In this document: piece after piece, positions 45,245 through 58,500 of the stretch
Position numbering within the stretch: the stretch's first letter is position 1
How the letters are laid out: every line of letters begins with the position of its first letter
Assembly: GCA_037349315.1 (NCBI GenBank)
Contig: JBAIAC010000057.1
Coordinates: 10,819,501-10,883,500, forward strand
Length of the DNA: 64,000 bases
From: Chelydra serpentina
Lineage: Eukaryota > Chordata > Testudines > Chelydridae
Reading direction: 5' to 3'
The notes under the pieces: model-generated
Told to the model about the DNA's origin: nothing
Databases searched by the model: none
The model's input: only the letters and a program-made list of their open reading frames with translations
Position numbers and translations under genes: made by a program

Positions 45245-46468
45245 ACACAGCTCAATGTTTTTTATTACGATCATTCATCCGAGACCAGCAGAAGCATCAC
45301 AGCTGATCGACACGAGCCATGCATTTCTTGACGAGTATTAGTCTCAAATAACGCCGGCACCAGCTACTTTCCCCAGACTCTGCTCGGCTACGTGAGCGCT
45401 AGAGTGCATCCAGTCCAGCGACCATGGGAGAAGACACAACTGAAGCAGAGCAATCTCCTTCTGCACCTGGAGTTTGGAGTGCGCTGGGTGGGAAAGGCAG
45501 ATGTGGGACGGAGCACCTCCTGGCTTTGGAAAGTCAAACGATCCCATCCAGGAGACACGTCAGCACCTCACTGGGTTGTGTCACTCACCGTCATGAGCAG
45601 CCAAGGCAGGGAGCACGGTCCAGAACTTGATAGTGAGTATTAAAAGTGGGAAATAATTTCATCAGCCCTTTTCCACTCACTGCACAGGGCAGGGCCTGCG
45701 CAAACTAGCCCTGAACTTCCCTGTAGCTGCCTGTCGGTAGAGTCTCAAGGAGACATCAACCAGGACAACATGATGGACACATCTTCTGCTCCACCACACA
45801 ACATTTCCCAGATTTAGACATTGCGTCTGCTCCCGACGCTGCCAGAGAAGTCCCTTCTACAGGCACAAACATGAACACCTAGGGCTTCATCCTGCATTCC
45901 TGCTCTGACCACCTGGAGGGCTCTGGTCTCACCTGTGCAAAGGTACCCAAAGAGGAATTGTCCCAAGACTTACACAGACACATGCCCAGGTGCTCTGGGA
46001 AAGAGGGTGGGAGCCGATGCTCTGACCACAGGCGTGGGCTTTGCAGCAACTCTTCTCTCCCTGATGTTCTTTGCTTTGTGCTTTGGAGGCACCAAACCAT
46101 GAATGCTCTGGCCACGGTCTCCATCCAAGAGACAGTCCAGGCCACATCAGAGTCATCCAAGTGGACCCAGCAAACCTGACAGACCTGGCATTAATCCAAG
46201 CCACCCCTGTCTCCTGCCACTCCTCCAGGTCTGGCTTTGTCCGCCTAGAAGCTGGTATTTCATGGTGCGTGCTCCTTGGAGCTCTGACCCCTTGTCCGTA
46301 CTCGCTCCCCGGCATCCCAAAGACAGAAGCGACTCCTCAGCAAAGCAAATAAATCCCCCGCACTGTTACAAAGGAAGCATTTACGCCACAGCTCCACGGA
46401 CAGCTCCACGGTTGCACGGTCCCGGGGGAGATTCCCACTCACAGCTCCACGGTCCCACTCCAGCACGG
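45245..46468 (-). other. CATSPER4: Putative CATSPER4 3' UTR
   Basis: Non-coding sequence after the stop codon, ending near an AATAAA on the minus strand (plus TTTATT at 45261-45266). The Gypsy LTR begins about 80 bp further on. The assignment is by position only. Confidence 0.4.
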
Positions 46469-46585
46469 CTAAGGAGGGACTGACTGGCTAAGAAGAGAAT
46501 GGCGTCGGGCTTTCAAGAAGGCCATCTTCACTGCCCCCCGGTGGTATCCGGATGACGTGACATCCTCTGGGTCAATCATGTTCGC
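46469..46585 (-). CDS. CATSPER4: CATSPER4 exon 10 (last)
   Basis: 117 bp from a TAG acceptor to a TAG stop (46469-46471). Encodes [17 protein letters not shown], then [18 protein letters not shown]. The C-terminus is poorly conserved in the family (human ends KKHKSSH). The frame and position support it but the match is weak. Confidence 0.75.
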   Translation of the reverse strand, partial: ANMIDPEDVTSSGYHRGAVKMAFLKARRHSLLSQSVPP

Positions 46586-49500
46586 CTACCAAAGGGAGAA
46601 AGAATGCGGCTGATGAGCAAGGGGCCGGATCTACCCCAGCCCAGAAAACAGACTGCAGCCTTTACACCTGTAGCCCCTTGCCCTCCTCCAAGAGGTCTGG
46701 GATCTTATGCTAGCTGCACGTTTAGTGCAAAGGGGCCACGGTACTTTCAACTGCAGCTGAAATCAGTCAGCGCTGGCTGGGGGCACACAGCCCTACACAG
46801 GGAGTGAAATTCAGCCCGGGCAGAGAGACAGCACGAGGCGGAAGCACCACTGACTTCCCACTGACGATCTGGCTCTACACTCTACCTTCTCCAGAGTCAT
46901 CAGCGTGGACAGGATATCTCCAGACCTCCCAGCAGCCACCTCGTTACAAAGCAGGCCGTCGGAGAGGTTGGTGTTCTGGATGTTTCGCAGCTGCCTCTCC
47001 TCCTCCTGTTCTTTATTGAACGCGATGGACCTCACCTCCTTGACTATTCTGTGGGGACCACGCCGGGAAAGTAAGCAGTGAGCTTCTGCCAGCAAGTACA
47101 TTCACCCCCCCCCCCCCCCCGCAGTTTCTTCTCCTGCAGCTCTGAGAACATCCGCTTCCACCACCAAACACACTCATCTCCAAGTCTCCCCTGCAGGGCT
47201 TCCACCCCCCAAATGGCCTTGTCTTCCACTCTCCCATCCTCAAGGCAGTAGGGAGTGGGGCCTCAAGACCATCACTTCAGATACTCCTTCCCCAGGAAAC
47301 TTCACCACCACGTGCCCCAAGCTCTCTTTCCTGGACCCCATGACAGTAAGGTTCAACCATTAAAGCAGTATGGTCCTGAATCACAGCCCACTGAAACTGC
47401 CGGCCACCTTTCCACTGGGCTTTGGGTCAGGCCATCTCCTTCCAAACTTCATCTCCTAGACTAGACACTGACGTACTGTCCCCTCCATGCTATTGACACC
47501 AAGAACCGTCACCCAAGAAGTTCTGCTCCAGAGGCCTACAAGCTCCCCTCATCAAGTACTAGTCAGCCAGAGGGCGAGATAGCTCAGGAGACAGCAGTGG
47601 GGCCCACCGCCTCTACCTTGCAGGTCTGCCTCCGTCCTAGGTTAGGAGTGACAGGGATGCCTGTAGGACATGAGCTTGGTGGTCTCAGCACAGGTTTAGC
47701 GGAGAAGTGTCCAAAACGAACAGGGATGAGCATGCTGTGGGCCCCCTGTTGGCAGTTTCAGTGAAGGAGCCTAGCACTTGATGGACCGTGGAAGCTGAAT
47801 GCCCTAGAGGCGATCCCCAAGGTGAGGCTGAGGAACGATGGTAGGGGGCAGCTTGGGGAAGTTGTGCCTGTTCTCTGACTTTAGTCTTGCCCAGAGCATT
47901 TGAGGACTCCAATAGCTGAGACACAGGTGAGAGGATTATTGCAGGAGAGGGTGGGTGAGATGCTGTGGCCTGCATTGTGCAGGAGGTCAGACTAGATGAT
48001 CATAATGGTCCCTTCTGACCGTAAAGTCTATGAGGTTACGATACCCCAATGCTGATAGCCCGTTCTTACACAGCGAAACCACAAGCTTCTGCCACCACTG
48101 AGTACATCATCCTCCAATTCTCTAACCGTCCTAGGACTGAGCTTCTCCCTTTACCCACCAACTCTTCTCCCTGGGTTTCAAAGTCATGCTCTTCCACCAG
48201 TACTCTCCAGAACCCAAGACATGGCACTTTCAAGGGTGTAATGTTAATACCTGAAGATCTGTCAACTGAGAGCCCCCCCAGCCACTCCCAGGATCATGGA
48301 CTCAGCTCTCCCCACACGGCACATAGGTCTCCCTCTCTGGAGTCTGGGTGGCGGCATCTGCCCTGTGTTGCTTTGAGGAAGTGACATATCACTAAGCTGA
48401 CCCTGACCCGGCCCACCAGGGAGACCCCAAACCCAGCCCAGGAGACGGGCGTGCGCAGAAGGACCTACGTGTTAAGCTCATCCCGGATCTCTTTGTATCG
48501 TTTCAGGTTCTCTTGGATCCCTTCCAAGATGAGACAGAAATCATCACAGGAAGCTTCAGTCAGGTTGCCCAGGTTGCCGTAGATCAGCGGCATCTGGCGA
48601 TGTGTCATGGGGGTATCCTCCATCACTGTTTTCAAATGCACCAGGTTCAGCTCCGGAGATGAGTCGTCCTCCCCAACATCGGACTGAAGGAACATAAGAA
48701 CATAAGAACGGCCAGACTGGGTCAGACCAAAGGTCCATCTAGCCCAGTATCCTGTCTTCTGACAGTGGCCAATGCCAGGTGCCCCAGAGGGAATAAACAG
48801 AACAGGAAATCATCAAGTGATCCATCCCCTGTTGCCCATGGAATTTTCCAATGGAAAATGCAGTTTCCACAAACATCAAAATTTTCCACAGGAAAATGTC
48901 AATTTTGCTGATTTTTTTTTATTATTATTTTTATTTTGTCAGGAACAATCCAAGTTGGTTCAGCCCTAATCAGAGTATTTCATTTTATTGAACTGACCCC
49001 AAATTTTTCTTTTCGAGTCAGTTGCAACATTAAACTTCACCTCCCTATTGTGGCGTGTTCTCTCCAACGGCCAGGGCTTTTTGAGGGATGATAAGATGGA
49101 ACCTCCTCTAAGCCAGCTGCGTGGTACATCACAGGACTCACATGGTGCATCGTAGTTCAGCCAGGGATCTGGTTCTGGATTTAGTTCAGCCAGGGGATCT
49201 GGTTCTGGATTTAGTTCAGCCAGGGAATCTGGTTCTGGATTTAGTTCAGCCAGGGAATCTGGTTCTGGATTTAGTTCAGCCAGGGGATCTGGTTCTGGAT
49301 TTAGTTCAGCCAGGGGATCTGGCCAGTAGTGAAGAACGGGCGTATCAGGCTCCCGAAATATAAATGCCATAAAGCAATGCACCACAATAGGGCACAGCAG
49401 TTTAATGTCAGACTGGCTCGAAACAAAGGTTTTGAGTTAGTTCAACTAACCAAAATTAGACGTTTCTCTTTCAGACGGCTGAAGTGTTTAATTTCGATTG

Positions 49501-52500
49501 AAAATGTCAAGCGGAAATGTTTCGGAATATTTCACCCCGAGCAAAGCGTTGGGGTTTCGACATGTCCTCGCAATTTGTGGGGACTCAAGCAAATGTAGGC
49601 AGATCGGCATTTCCCCGGGACAGAAATTCCGGAACTTTTCTCAGCTCTGGTTGGTACCTTTGTTGATGAGCTCAGAGAAGGGACTGGGTCGCGCTCAACC
49701 ACTGCCATGTTGCTATAAGGGCTCTTCCCGGTTGAAATTCACCCCTGTGCTGTTCCCCGATAGGAGACTGTAATACAGCTGGTCAAAAAAGGGGCTCCCT
49801 GGCCAGACTACACTTCCCATAATGCACCACAGGCTCCCCTTTTGTAGAGAAGAGGCAGTGCATCATGGGAGATGTAGTCTGGCTGGGGAGCCCAACCCAT
49901 AGAAGTGAATGGGAACATACAGCAACTGAACTACAACTCCCATGAGGCACCATGGCAGCATTTCCAAATGTTGATTTTTGGGCATTTGTGTTTTGGTCTG
50001 TAGTTCACCCTAAAATACAGGATCTTTGAATTTTTTCATGCTACAATGCTTTGCGTTAATACTCTAGGGCCAGATCTTGAGGTTCTTCCTTCACCAATGT
50101 TCACGCAGTCCTTACTCAGGTATAACTCCTAGTAGGGACAAAACCTGAGCAAAAGCCTCAGGATTCAGCCATCACACTGGCTGCGCCAGGCACTCACCTC
50201 CCGGTCCACGTACTTGTCGGGGTGGAGGAGCTGGTCTCTTTTCTGCTTCTCCTCAGCGTAGGCGACCATTGTCTGCTCCAGGTTTGACGTCACCACAGCC
50301 ACCAGCAGGTTGGTGCAGATAAAAGCCCCGCCCGTGATGAAGATGAAAAAGTAAAGGCCGCCCCCTATTTTTAGGGCGGTCCCCTCTTCACTGACGGGGA
50401 CAGAAATAATTCATTCATGGGGGATGAGCATCAGGGAGACTCTGCAAAACCTTCCTGTAAATAGGGTGACCATCTGTCCCATTTTTAAAGGGACAGTCCC
50501 GTTTTTGGGGACTTTTTCTTATATTGGCGCCTATTACCCCCCACCCCCTGTCCCGTTTTTTCACCGTTGCTATCTGTTACCCTACCTGTAAAGCCTTCAG
50601 AGAATTATGCAGAGGGGTGCCCCACCCATCCCCTCTCTGTGCCCCAAATCAGGAGAAGGGGAGCAGTCCTGCCAATCTCCCTCTGAGCCCCAAGTAGGGG
50701 GAACCTCCCCCATTTCCCTCTCCCCCCCCCCACATGTGGAAGGAAAAGCAGGGCTTCCAAGGCCCCACATGGGGGTCAGATTTCCCACTTCTGCCCAAAC
50801 GCCCCAGGCTTTGCCCCCTGCTCGGATCACAATTAAAGACCCTCTCAAATTGGTTTGAAATGATTAGGACAAAGGAAAGGGTTTGATCGCAGAGGCTTGC
50901 TTGTGTCTATGTAACAATCCACCGCCATGGGTCACCAGCAAAGCTCAAACCCCAAATCTTTAGCACGAACGGCATCAGTTTCTACCACCTAAGCTAAAGG
51001 AGGAAAGTTGTTAGGTGGTACTTGTAGTATATCCTCCGAGATGGAAGGAGCCCAAAGACCCACACTCCCTCTCCTAGCATGGATTACATTACCTGCTAGT
51101 GGGTGTGTCTGAGTGCATGCATTAGCTATCTCTGGGTGTGTCTGTGCATTGCGAGGAGGAGGAGAGCACTGTGCTGTTTGCTTGTGTGTGTGTGTGTGTG
51201 TGTAGGGGTGCACTCCTCTTGCAAGAATATGCTGTTGTGGGGGGCTTGTTTCCCTATGCTGGATGTGGGCGTGCGTCTCAAACCCAACATGTTCACTCAC
51301 ACAAAGATCTCGTATATGTTCATCCATCCGTCCTGCGTGAGGCAGATGAAGAGCGAATACAAAGCCGCCCCTAGGTTTCCAAAGTGCAACGGGACCAGAT
51401 TTCCAAAGAGTGTCACTCCGAACACTGAGAAGATCTGCAGAGAGACAGCGCTGGCCGGAAGCTCTGGCCAGCTCCCGCCCGAGACCCACGGTCAGCCTCA
51501 GCCAGCTAAAATGAGCAGCCACATCCCCCCAAATCTACCGTAAAACAAACCCCTCACAGACGAGGGCTCAGAAGCAGGTGGGCGCTTCTGGAACTAGGTT
51601 CCTCAATCTCTCTCTCCTTGAACTCTGTTCTTGTTCTAGGAGGATCCACACCCTTTCCCCATCCAGCTGGTACCTTGCTCTATGCCTGGTAGAGTCCAAA
51701 GGCAGCTTAAAATCCCTAACCAGATCTCCCCATAGGCGCCAACTCTGTGGGTGCTCCAGGGCTGGAGCACCCATGGAAAAAAATTAGTGGATGCTTAGCA
51801 CCCACCGGCAGCCAGCTCCTCCTGCCTGCCACCCACTAATCAACTCCTCCCCCTCCCTGCCAGCACCTCCCACCTGCCGCGATCAGCTGTTCTGGATGCA
51901 TGCAGGAGGTGCTGGGAGGGAAGGGGGGAGCCGGGACAGGATGGAACAGGGTGGGAAGAGGCGGGGCGGGGGCTTGGGGGAAGGGGTGGAGCAGGGGTGG
52001 GGGTGGAGCAGGGGTTGAGCACCCCTGGGGCAAGGAGGAAGGTGGCGCCTCTGGATCTCCCGTTTACTCCTCCAAGTTAAGATGAAGGCTCTTTGACGCC
52101 ATTCACAAACAGGCCAGCTCCCACTGCTGTTTGTGCACCCCCAGCACCGCACTGTGTGTGGTGCCTCCGCGGGCGTTGCCTTCCAACCAGAAGGCCCCGT
52201 GTGGAGGGGAAAGGGAACAGGAGGAAGTGGAACGAAAGGAGAAGAGGAAAGACACAGAGGAGAAGAAGAGAAGTGGAAAGGGAAGGGAGGAGGGAGAACT
52301 CCAGTTTCATACCGGGCCCCACCCAAAGGGCGTGACCGTCTCACCAGCATGATGGCAAAGAGTAGGACCATGATGTTGACCATGTCTGGGATGGACTGTA
52401 GGATCACCCGGATCATCCTGGCCAGCCCCTCGACCAGCGTGCAGACCTGCATCAGCCTCATCACCCTGAGAGGAGACAGAGGAGTCGTGAGCAGCGTGCG

Positions 52501-55500
52501 CCGGGAGGGAGATGATGCCAGGACCACGTGACTTAGAAGAAAAACAGTTTGAAGACTCTTTCGGCGCTCCCAGACTCCAAGCAGCTCCTCCCGCTGCTCA
52601 GCCCAGCAAAGAGAGCAGAGCTCAGCACAGGAGTGAGAGCAGAAATCTGCTGGCCAGGATTTCTGGGTTCCACACCCAGCTCTGCCATGAAGGCCCGGTC
52701 GACACTCAAAAGTTAAGTCGACCGGCTACATCGCTCGGGGGTGTGAAAAATCCACACCCCTGAGTGACGCAGTTAAGCCTACCTAACCCCTGGTGTAGAC
52801 AGCGCTAGGCCAATGGAAGAATTCTTCCCTTGACCGAGCTTCCGCCTCAGAGGTGGATTAATTACAGTGACAGTAATTAATCCTCCTGTCGCGGCAGCAA
52901 GTGGCTATCCTGAAGCACTGTAGCGGTGACGTTGCAGCGTTTCAAGCGTAGCCTCACCCGAATTTACTGTGGGACCTGGGACAAGTCAATCAGGCCAACG
53001 TTCCCACGAGGGGACTCCAAGTTTGCTTTAGACACCGGGGCTGGCAGTGCGGGGCTGGGGTTGCTGCGCCCGGGATCCTTTTCTTTTTTAGAGACCCACT
53101 GTGGTCTGGAGGGAGCATAGGGTCCAACCCTGGGACTCAGCCAGAGCTGGGCAGGCAACGTTTTTCCTCTCGGGCTAATATTTTCAAGAGTTCCAAACTT
53201 TGTCCCATCTCACATGTTGTAAACTCACCAATATTTGCAAAATGAAGCAACAATTTTTCCCCCCAGTGGGTCAGTCGAAACCTTTTTTTCCAACCATTTT
53301 GAAATATTTGGTTTTGATTTCAACCTTTTTTTCACCTCCTCTCTCTTTAACCTTTTTCAGTCTAATTAGCTTAAATTCTGAAACGAAGTGCTGTTCTGAA
53401 CCAGAAAACTGGGCGTTTCCCTCCCCCCGAAAACACTGAAACGAAACATTTTGACAATTCTGAACCGTTTCCTCAACGTTTTTATCAAGTCGGGAGATTC
53501 ATAGATTCATTCATAGATTCTAGGACTGGAAGGGACCTCGAGAGGTCATCGAGTCCAGCCCCCTGCCCTCATGGCAGGACCAATTACTGTCTAGACCATC
53601 CCTGATAGACCCAACCTTGTTTTGCAAACAGTTTCTGTCTTGACAAATTGGCATTTTTTTCAATTTTTCAAAAACAATGTGTCGAACAAGTCCCAACCAG
53701 CAATACCCTCAGGAGCTCTCCGTTCTGCCACTGACTGGCTGTGCAACTCTGGGCAAGTCACTTCCTCGCCGTATGCCTCAGTTTCCCCTCCCACCTTTTG
53801 TCTGACTTGCCTATTTACACTGTAAGCTCTTTGGGGGCAGGGACCGTCTCTTACTAGGGTATGTCTCCACTGCAGTCAGAGGTGTGACTGCAGCATAGTA
53901 GACATACCTCAGCTAGCTTCAGTAACACTAGCAGTGGATTGGCAATAGCAGAGGTGATAGCATGGGCTAGCCATTTGACTACCTCTCCAAGGTCCTGTAG
54001 CTTTGTATAACCTGTGTTGCTGCAGCATCACCGCTGTTGTTATTGGAAGTACCTAGATCAAAGCTAGCTGGGGTATGTTAGCCCATGTACGTATGTTAGG
54101 CGTAGTATACACCAGGTTTATAAGTATTATGTGCATGGAATGAATATAAGTGTTGGGAAGTTCCGTTAAGTATTCTGCTCTTCCCCCAATTCTGTTCACC
54201 CATGTCAGGCATCTCACAACACTTTGCAAAGCTAAAGTCCGCTTTGGCATTAGAAAATAGGAAACCTGTCAAAGGCAAAATACATTAATGTTCTGCCTGG
54301 TTCGAACTAGGGAGGCACCTTCACAGACCAGTACCTGGAACGCCGGTATCCAAAACAAAGAGAAGGAAAGTACAGAACAGCAAGTTAAGGAACAGGGTAG
54401 GGTCACCAGATGTCCCGATTTTATAGGGACAGTCCCGAATTTTGGGTCTTTTTCTTATATAGGCTCCTATTACCCCCCACCCCGCGTCCCGATTTTTCAC
54501 ACTTGCTGTCTGGTCACCCTAGAACAGGGTGGGTTGGATTTAGTGACGTGTACAACGTTTTGTAACTTGGAAAATCATCCTTTAAATGCTATTAGCTGAA
54601 ACGCATATCTTGGAAGCACACAGGCTGTGTAAGATGAACATGCTGCAAGAATTTGCTTTCCGGAAGGAGGGTGTATCAGATCGAGCACTCACCGCTGCGG
54701 CACCTCCTGCTGGTCAGTCCGGGAATTCGCTCTTTTCCAGCACTCACAGCGCCCCCTGCTGGCCGGTGTCTCGCCTGCCGCATGCCCTGTGTCCCTCCCG
54801 GACCCCGGTGCCCCTTACCTTGGGGTTCTGCCCACCGCAGTACCCCCACCCTCCAGGTCTCCCCTCCAAGGGGAACCCCCAACCCTCTATGCCCACCTTG
54901 CCTCAGTGGCTACCACCAGGCGTCATCTAGCCCCCTTTCTATAGGGTCAACTGCAGTCTGTCATGGCCACTCATCATTGGCAAGGGGGTTACACCTGCTG
55001 CCTTTCTTGGCCCAGTTGTCTCCCTGCAGCCCCCGTACCTCCTTTGGCCTTCAGCAAGGCCTCAGCCTGGGGACTCGCCAGGCCAGAGCTCCCCAGCTCT
55101 GCCTGCCCCTCCCCAGCACTGCTCTGCTTCAGGTACCCTGTGCTCCCAGTCAGCTAGGTCTTTCCCACTGCAAGGCTGGAGTGAGAGTAACCCAGCTCCT
55201 CCCTTAGCCCTTATATCAGGGCCGGCTGTGGCCTGACTGGGTGTGTCCACAGCTGTGTCTGCCTCCCCAGTCAGCCTAGCCTTTTCCCCCAGGAGCGGGG
55301 TAACTGCCCCCCCTACAGAGGGCATCTGTGTCTCCTTTCCATATTGTACCGTTTTTCTTGAGACAATAAATTCGGCTACGTTTGCTTATTTGGACTCTCG
55401 ACCACTTTTAAGAAGAAAACGTGTGTGCGGTCAAACCGGGTCCACCTTTGAGCCAATAGGTCCGTCTACACACGCTGCCGCTATGCCTCTAAGTGCAGTG

Positions 55501-58500
55501 CAGACACACGTCGCGGAACGGGGCCTGAGCTGCGATTTACCAAGATCTTGGCACCAACCAAACCGCAACAGCATGTCCAGCGTGAAGGCAAAGGAGCCCT
55601 TTCCCTACCTGAGGACCCGGAAAATCTTCTGGTCGTTCAGCCCAGGGACGAAAGGCCCCACGCAGAGATACGCCACGATAAAAAAATTGACAACGTTCCA
55701 ACCGTCCTGTGGAAGAGAAAACCCCACCCTGAGAAGCAGAGGACAGGCTTTCGAAGCACGGCTGGTCAGCACAGGCCCTAGGAGCGATGACACTGTAAGC
55801 TCCGGGGGCCGGGACTGTATTTTTGCACAGCACTTATCACAGATTGGGCCTCTCAGAGCTACCACAATACATGGTAATAATGAGAGAACAGAGGGCGGGG
55901 ATGCAACTCTGCTTGAAACCTGCCAATAAGATCCTCAGCAGGTGTGACTCGGCATCGCTCCACTGAAATCAATGGGACAATTCTGTCTTATACCAGCTGA
56001 CTTTACCACTCACCGCCAGATCAAGCATGTGAAGGATTTTACATTCTGTTCCCAACTCAGTTGTCGTCTTAACCTGATGTTGGACAAGCCACTTACTCTT
56101 GCTGGGCCTCAGTTTCCCCAGTTGTTAAAGGAGGTTAGTGCTCCTTGTCCACCTTTCAGTGTTCGGAGGTCTGATGGATGAAGAATATGCACAGCCTGAT
56201 TCTCTGCTGTCCTGCACCTGATGGAGTCCTTTACGTCAGTGACTCCGAGGGTTAGTGCTGCCCACCCACTTTGCACTACACAAACGACTACACATGGTGC
56301 TGGACAAAGGAGAATTAGGCCCTAGGTAGGTAAGTGCCTAGCTTTGAAACCTGGACTGTTTTTGAAACCTGACACTTGGGAAGGCAACTCCCATCTTTTC
56401 ATGTGCTGTGTATTTATACCTGCCTACTCTTTTTCACTCCATGCATCTGATGAAGTGGGTTCTAGCCCACGAAAGCTTATGCCCAAATAAATGTGTTCGT
56501 CTCTAATGTGCCACAAGGACTCCTCATTGTTTTTGGACTCTTTTTGCTTCTTTTAAAGCCAATTCTATTCCAGAAGGCCCTTGGCATGGCCCATAGACGT
56601 TATTCATGGTTCCACACAGATATGAATAGCTTGTCAAGTATGCTTTTAGTCATTTAACTTTTAAAATCAATGGTAACCTTCCCACTGACTTTAAGAGAAG
56701 GAGCAGGCCCTTAATCTGTATTAGTTTTACTGCAAAGCATCGAAAACATTTGCTCTCTATTATAATCAAGTAATAATCTTGCATATACTTGGTGCTTATA
56801 TTGTTCCTTTCATTCCAAAGCATAATTAAGCCCCTTTGTTGTAGGTAAGGATTATCAGACCCAAACAGGGAAACTGAGTCACAGAGAGGCAAAATAACTT
56901 GTCCAAGATCCTAGTGATTTGATAACCAAGAGTTGAACCCAGGAGTCCTCATTCCCAATTGGCTGCTTTAACCTCTGGACAGCACGTCCCCTGCTTTGGA
57001 TACTTTGATTCATAGACCTGATCCAATCAAATACAGGGCGATGATTATTTTTGGCCTCTTAACAATGATCATGTTGCGGACCGGTGAGACCTGTGCAAAG
57101 CCTGGCGGGGCAGCTCAGATAAGAGGTACAATTCGAGGAACAACATTGTAGGCTTTGGAGAGGGGCCTGGAAGCGTTGCAATGGGACCCGGATTATGGGA
57201 ATGGAGCAATGGAATAATAGGAATGCGGCTAATGGACCAGGAAATATTGGATCTAAACAGCCGTGCTCAGCGCTCACCTTCCAGTACATCCTGAATCCAT
57301 AGTACCAGTTAAGAAGCACCTCACAGGTAAGGACAGTCAGGACAATGTTATCTATGGCAGAGAACAACCCATAGTATTTCTACAATAGAAAATAGAAGAA
57401 AAAACAAACTCAACCATGTCCCCAGGGGACTCGGCTTGTGTCTTGCTCACACTGTGTCGCTGTTCAACTGTGATCAAAACCAAAATCAGTCCTAGCTCTA
57501 GGTGAGGTGGCAGTTTCAGTTCAGCAAAGCGCTTAGGGATGGGCTTTAATTCAATGGGATTTACGCACATGCTTAAAGTTCGGCACACACGTAAGTGCTT
57601 TGCTGAAAAGCGAGGCGATTACTTACATGTTTCAGTGACTGGCTGAATCGGGGCGAGGAGGAGGGACATGGACAGAGGGGTGGGGATGATTGGCAGAAGG
57701 AGAAAAGGTATAATGGAGAGACAAAGAAAAGTGCTGCAGTCAACTGAAGAAAAAGTAATAGTAAAAGGAGAGGGCGAGAAAAAATACAGGTGAGGAAAAA
57801 CCTCTGGGGATAGAAAAGACAATAGATTAATTTTAAAAAAGAAAAGAAATCACAGAACGAGTAAGAGGGTCAAAACAACTTTTTTTTTCCTGTGAAAAAC
57901 TTTGGGTTTTTTTGGCAGAAATTCAAATGCTGAAATATTTTGGCTGAAAACTAAAATATTTGTGTTTGGAAATACTGCTGGGTTGCCTCGTGGGAGTTGT
58001 AGTTTCAGTGTCTCATGCTCCCATTTCTCCTCTATGGGAGAGGTTCCCTGGTCAGACTACAGCTCCCATGATGCACCTCAGTCTCCTCTCTTGGGGGGGG
58101 AGGAAGCAGTGCATCATGGGAGTGCCTGGCCATGATACACCATGAGAGATGTAGTCCAGCCAGAGAGACCTTGGCTTATAGAGGCGAATGCGGATAGGAG
58201 GCAACTGAATACTCAAGGAGCTGACTGAGACGATATCTGAGCCATTAGCGATTAGCCCAGATCCTCCAGGGCCACACAACTGGCATGGGTAAATCACACC
58301 ACTGGAGGGCGATCCATTTGTGGCATAGCAGCTTCTGCGTTCATCCCCTCCAGGCTGCCAGGGGACAGAGGACAGAGCCAGGCCTTCCTTTCCCCAGTGG
58401 TCCCCAGCTGCTGTATTGGGGTGTTAACCGCTGACTTCATCTTGAGTAGCCTGAAGCTGAGACACTGACCTTGCACCCAGCCATCCCACGATTAAGGGAC

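Noticed and set aside
49121..49385. Open frames over the 30-bp repeat
   Set aside because: They exist on both strands because the unit length is a multiple of three; no splice or homology support.
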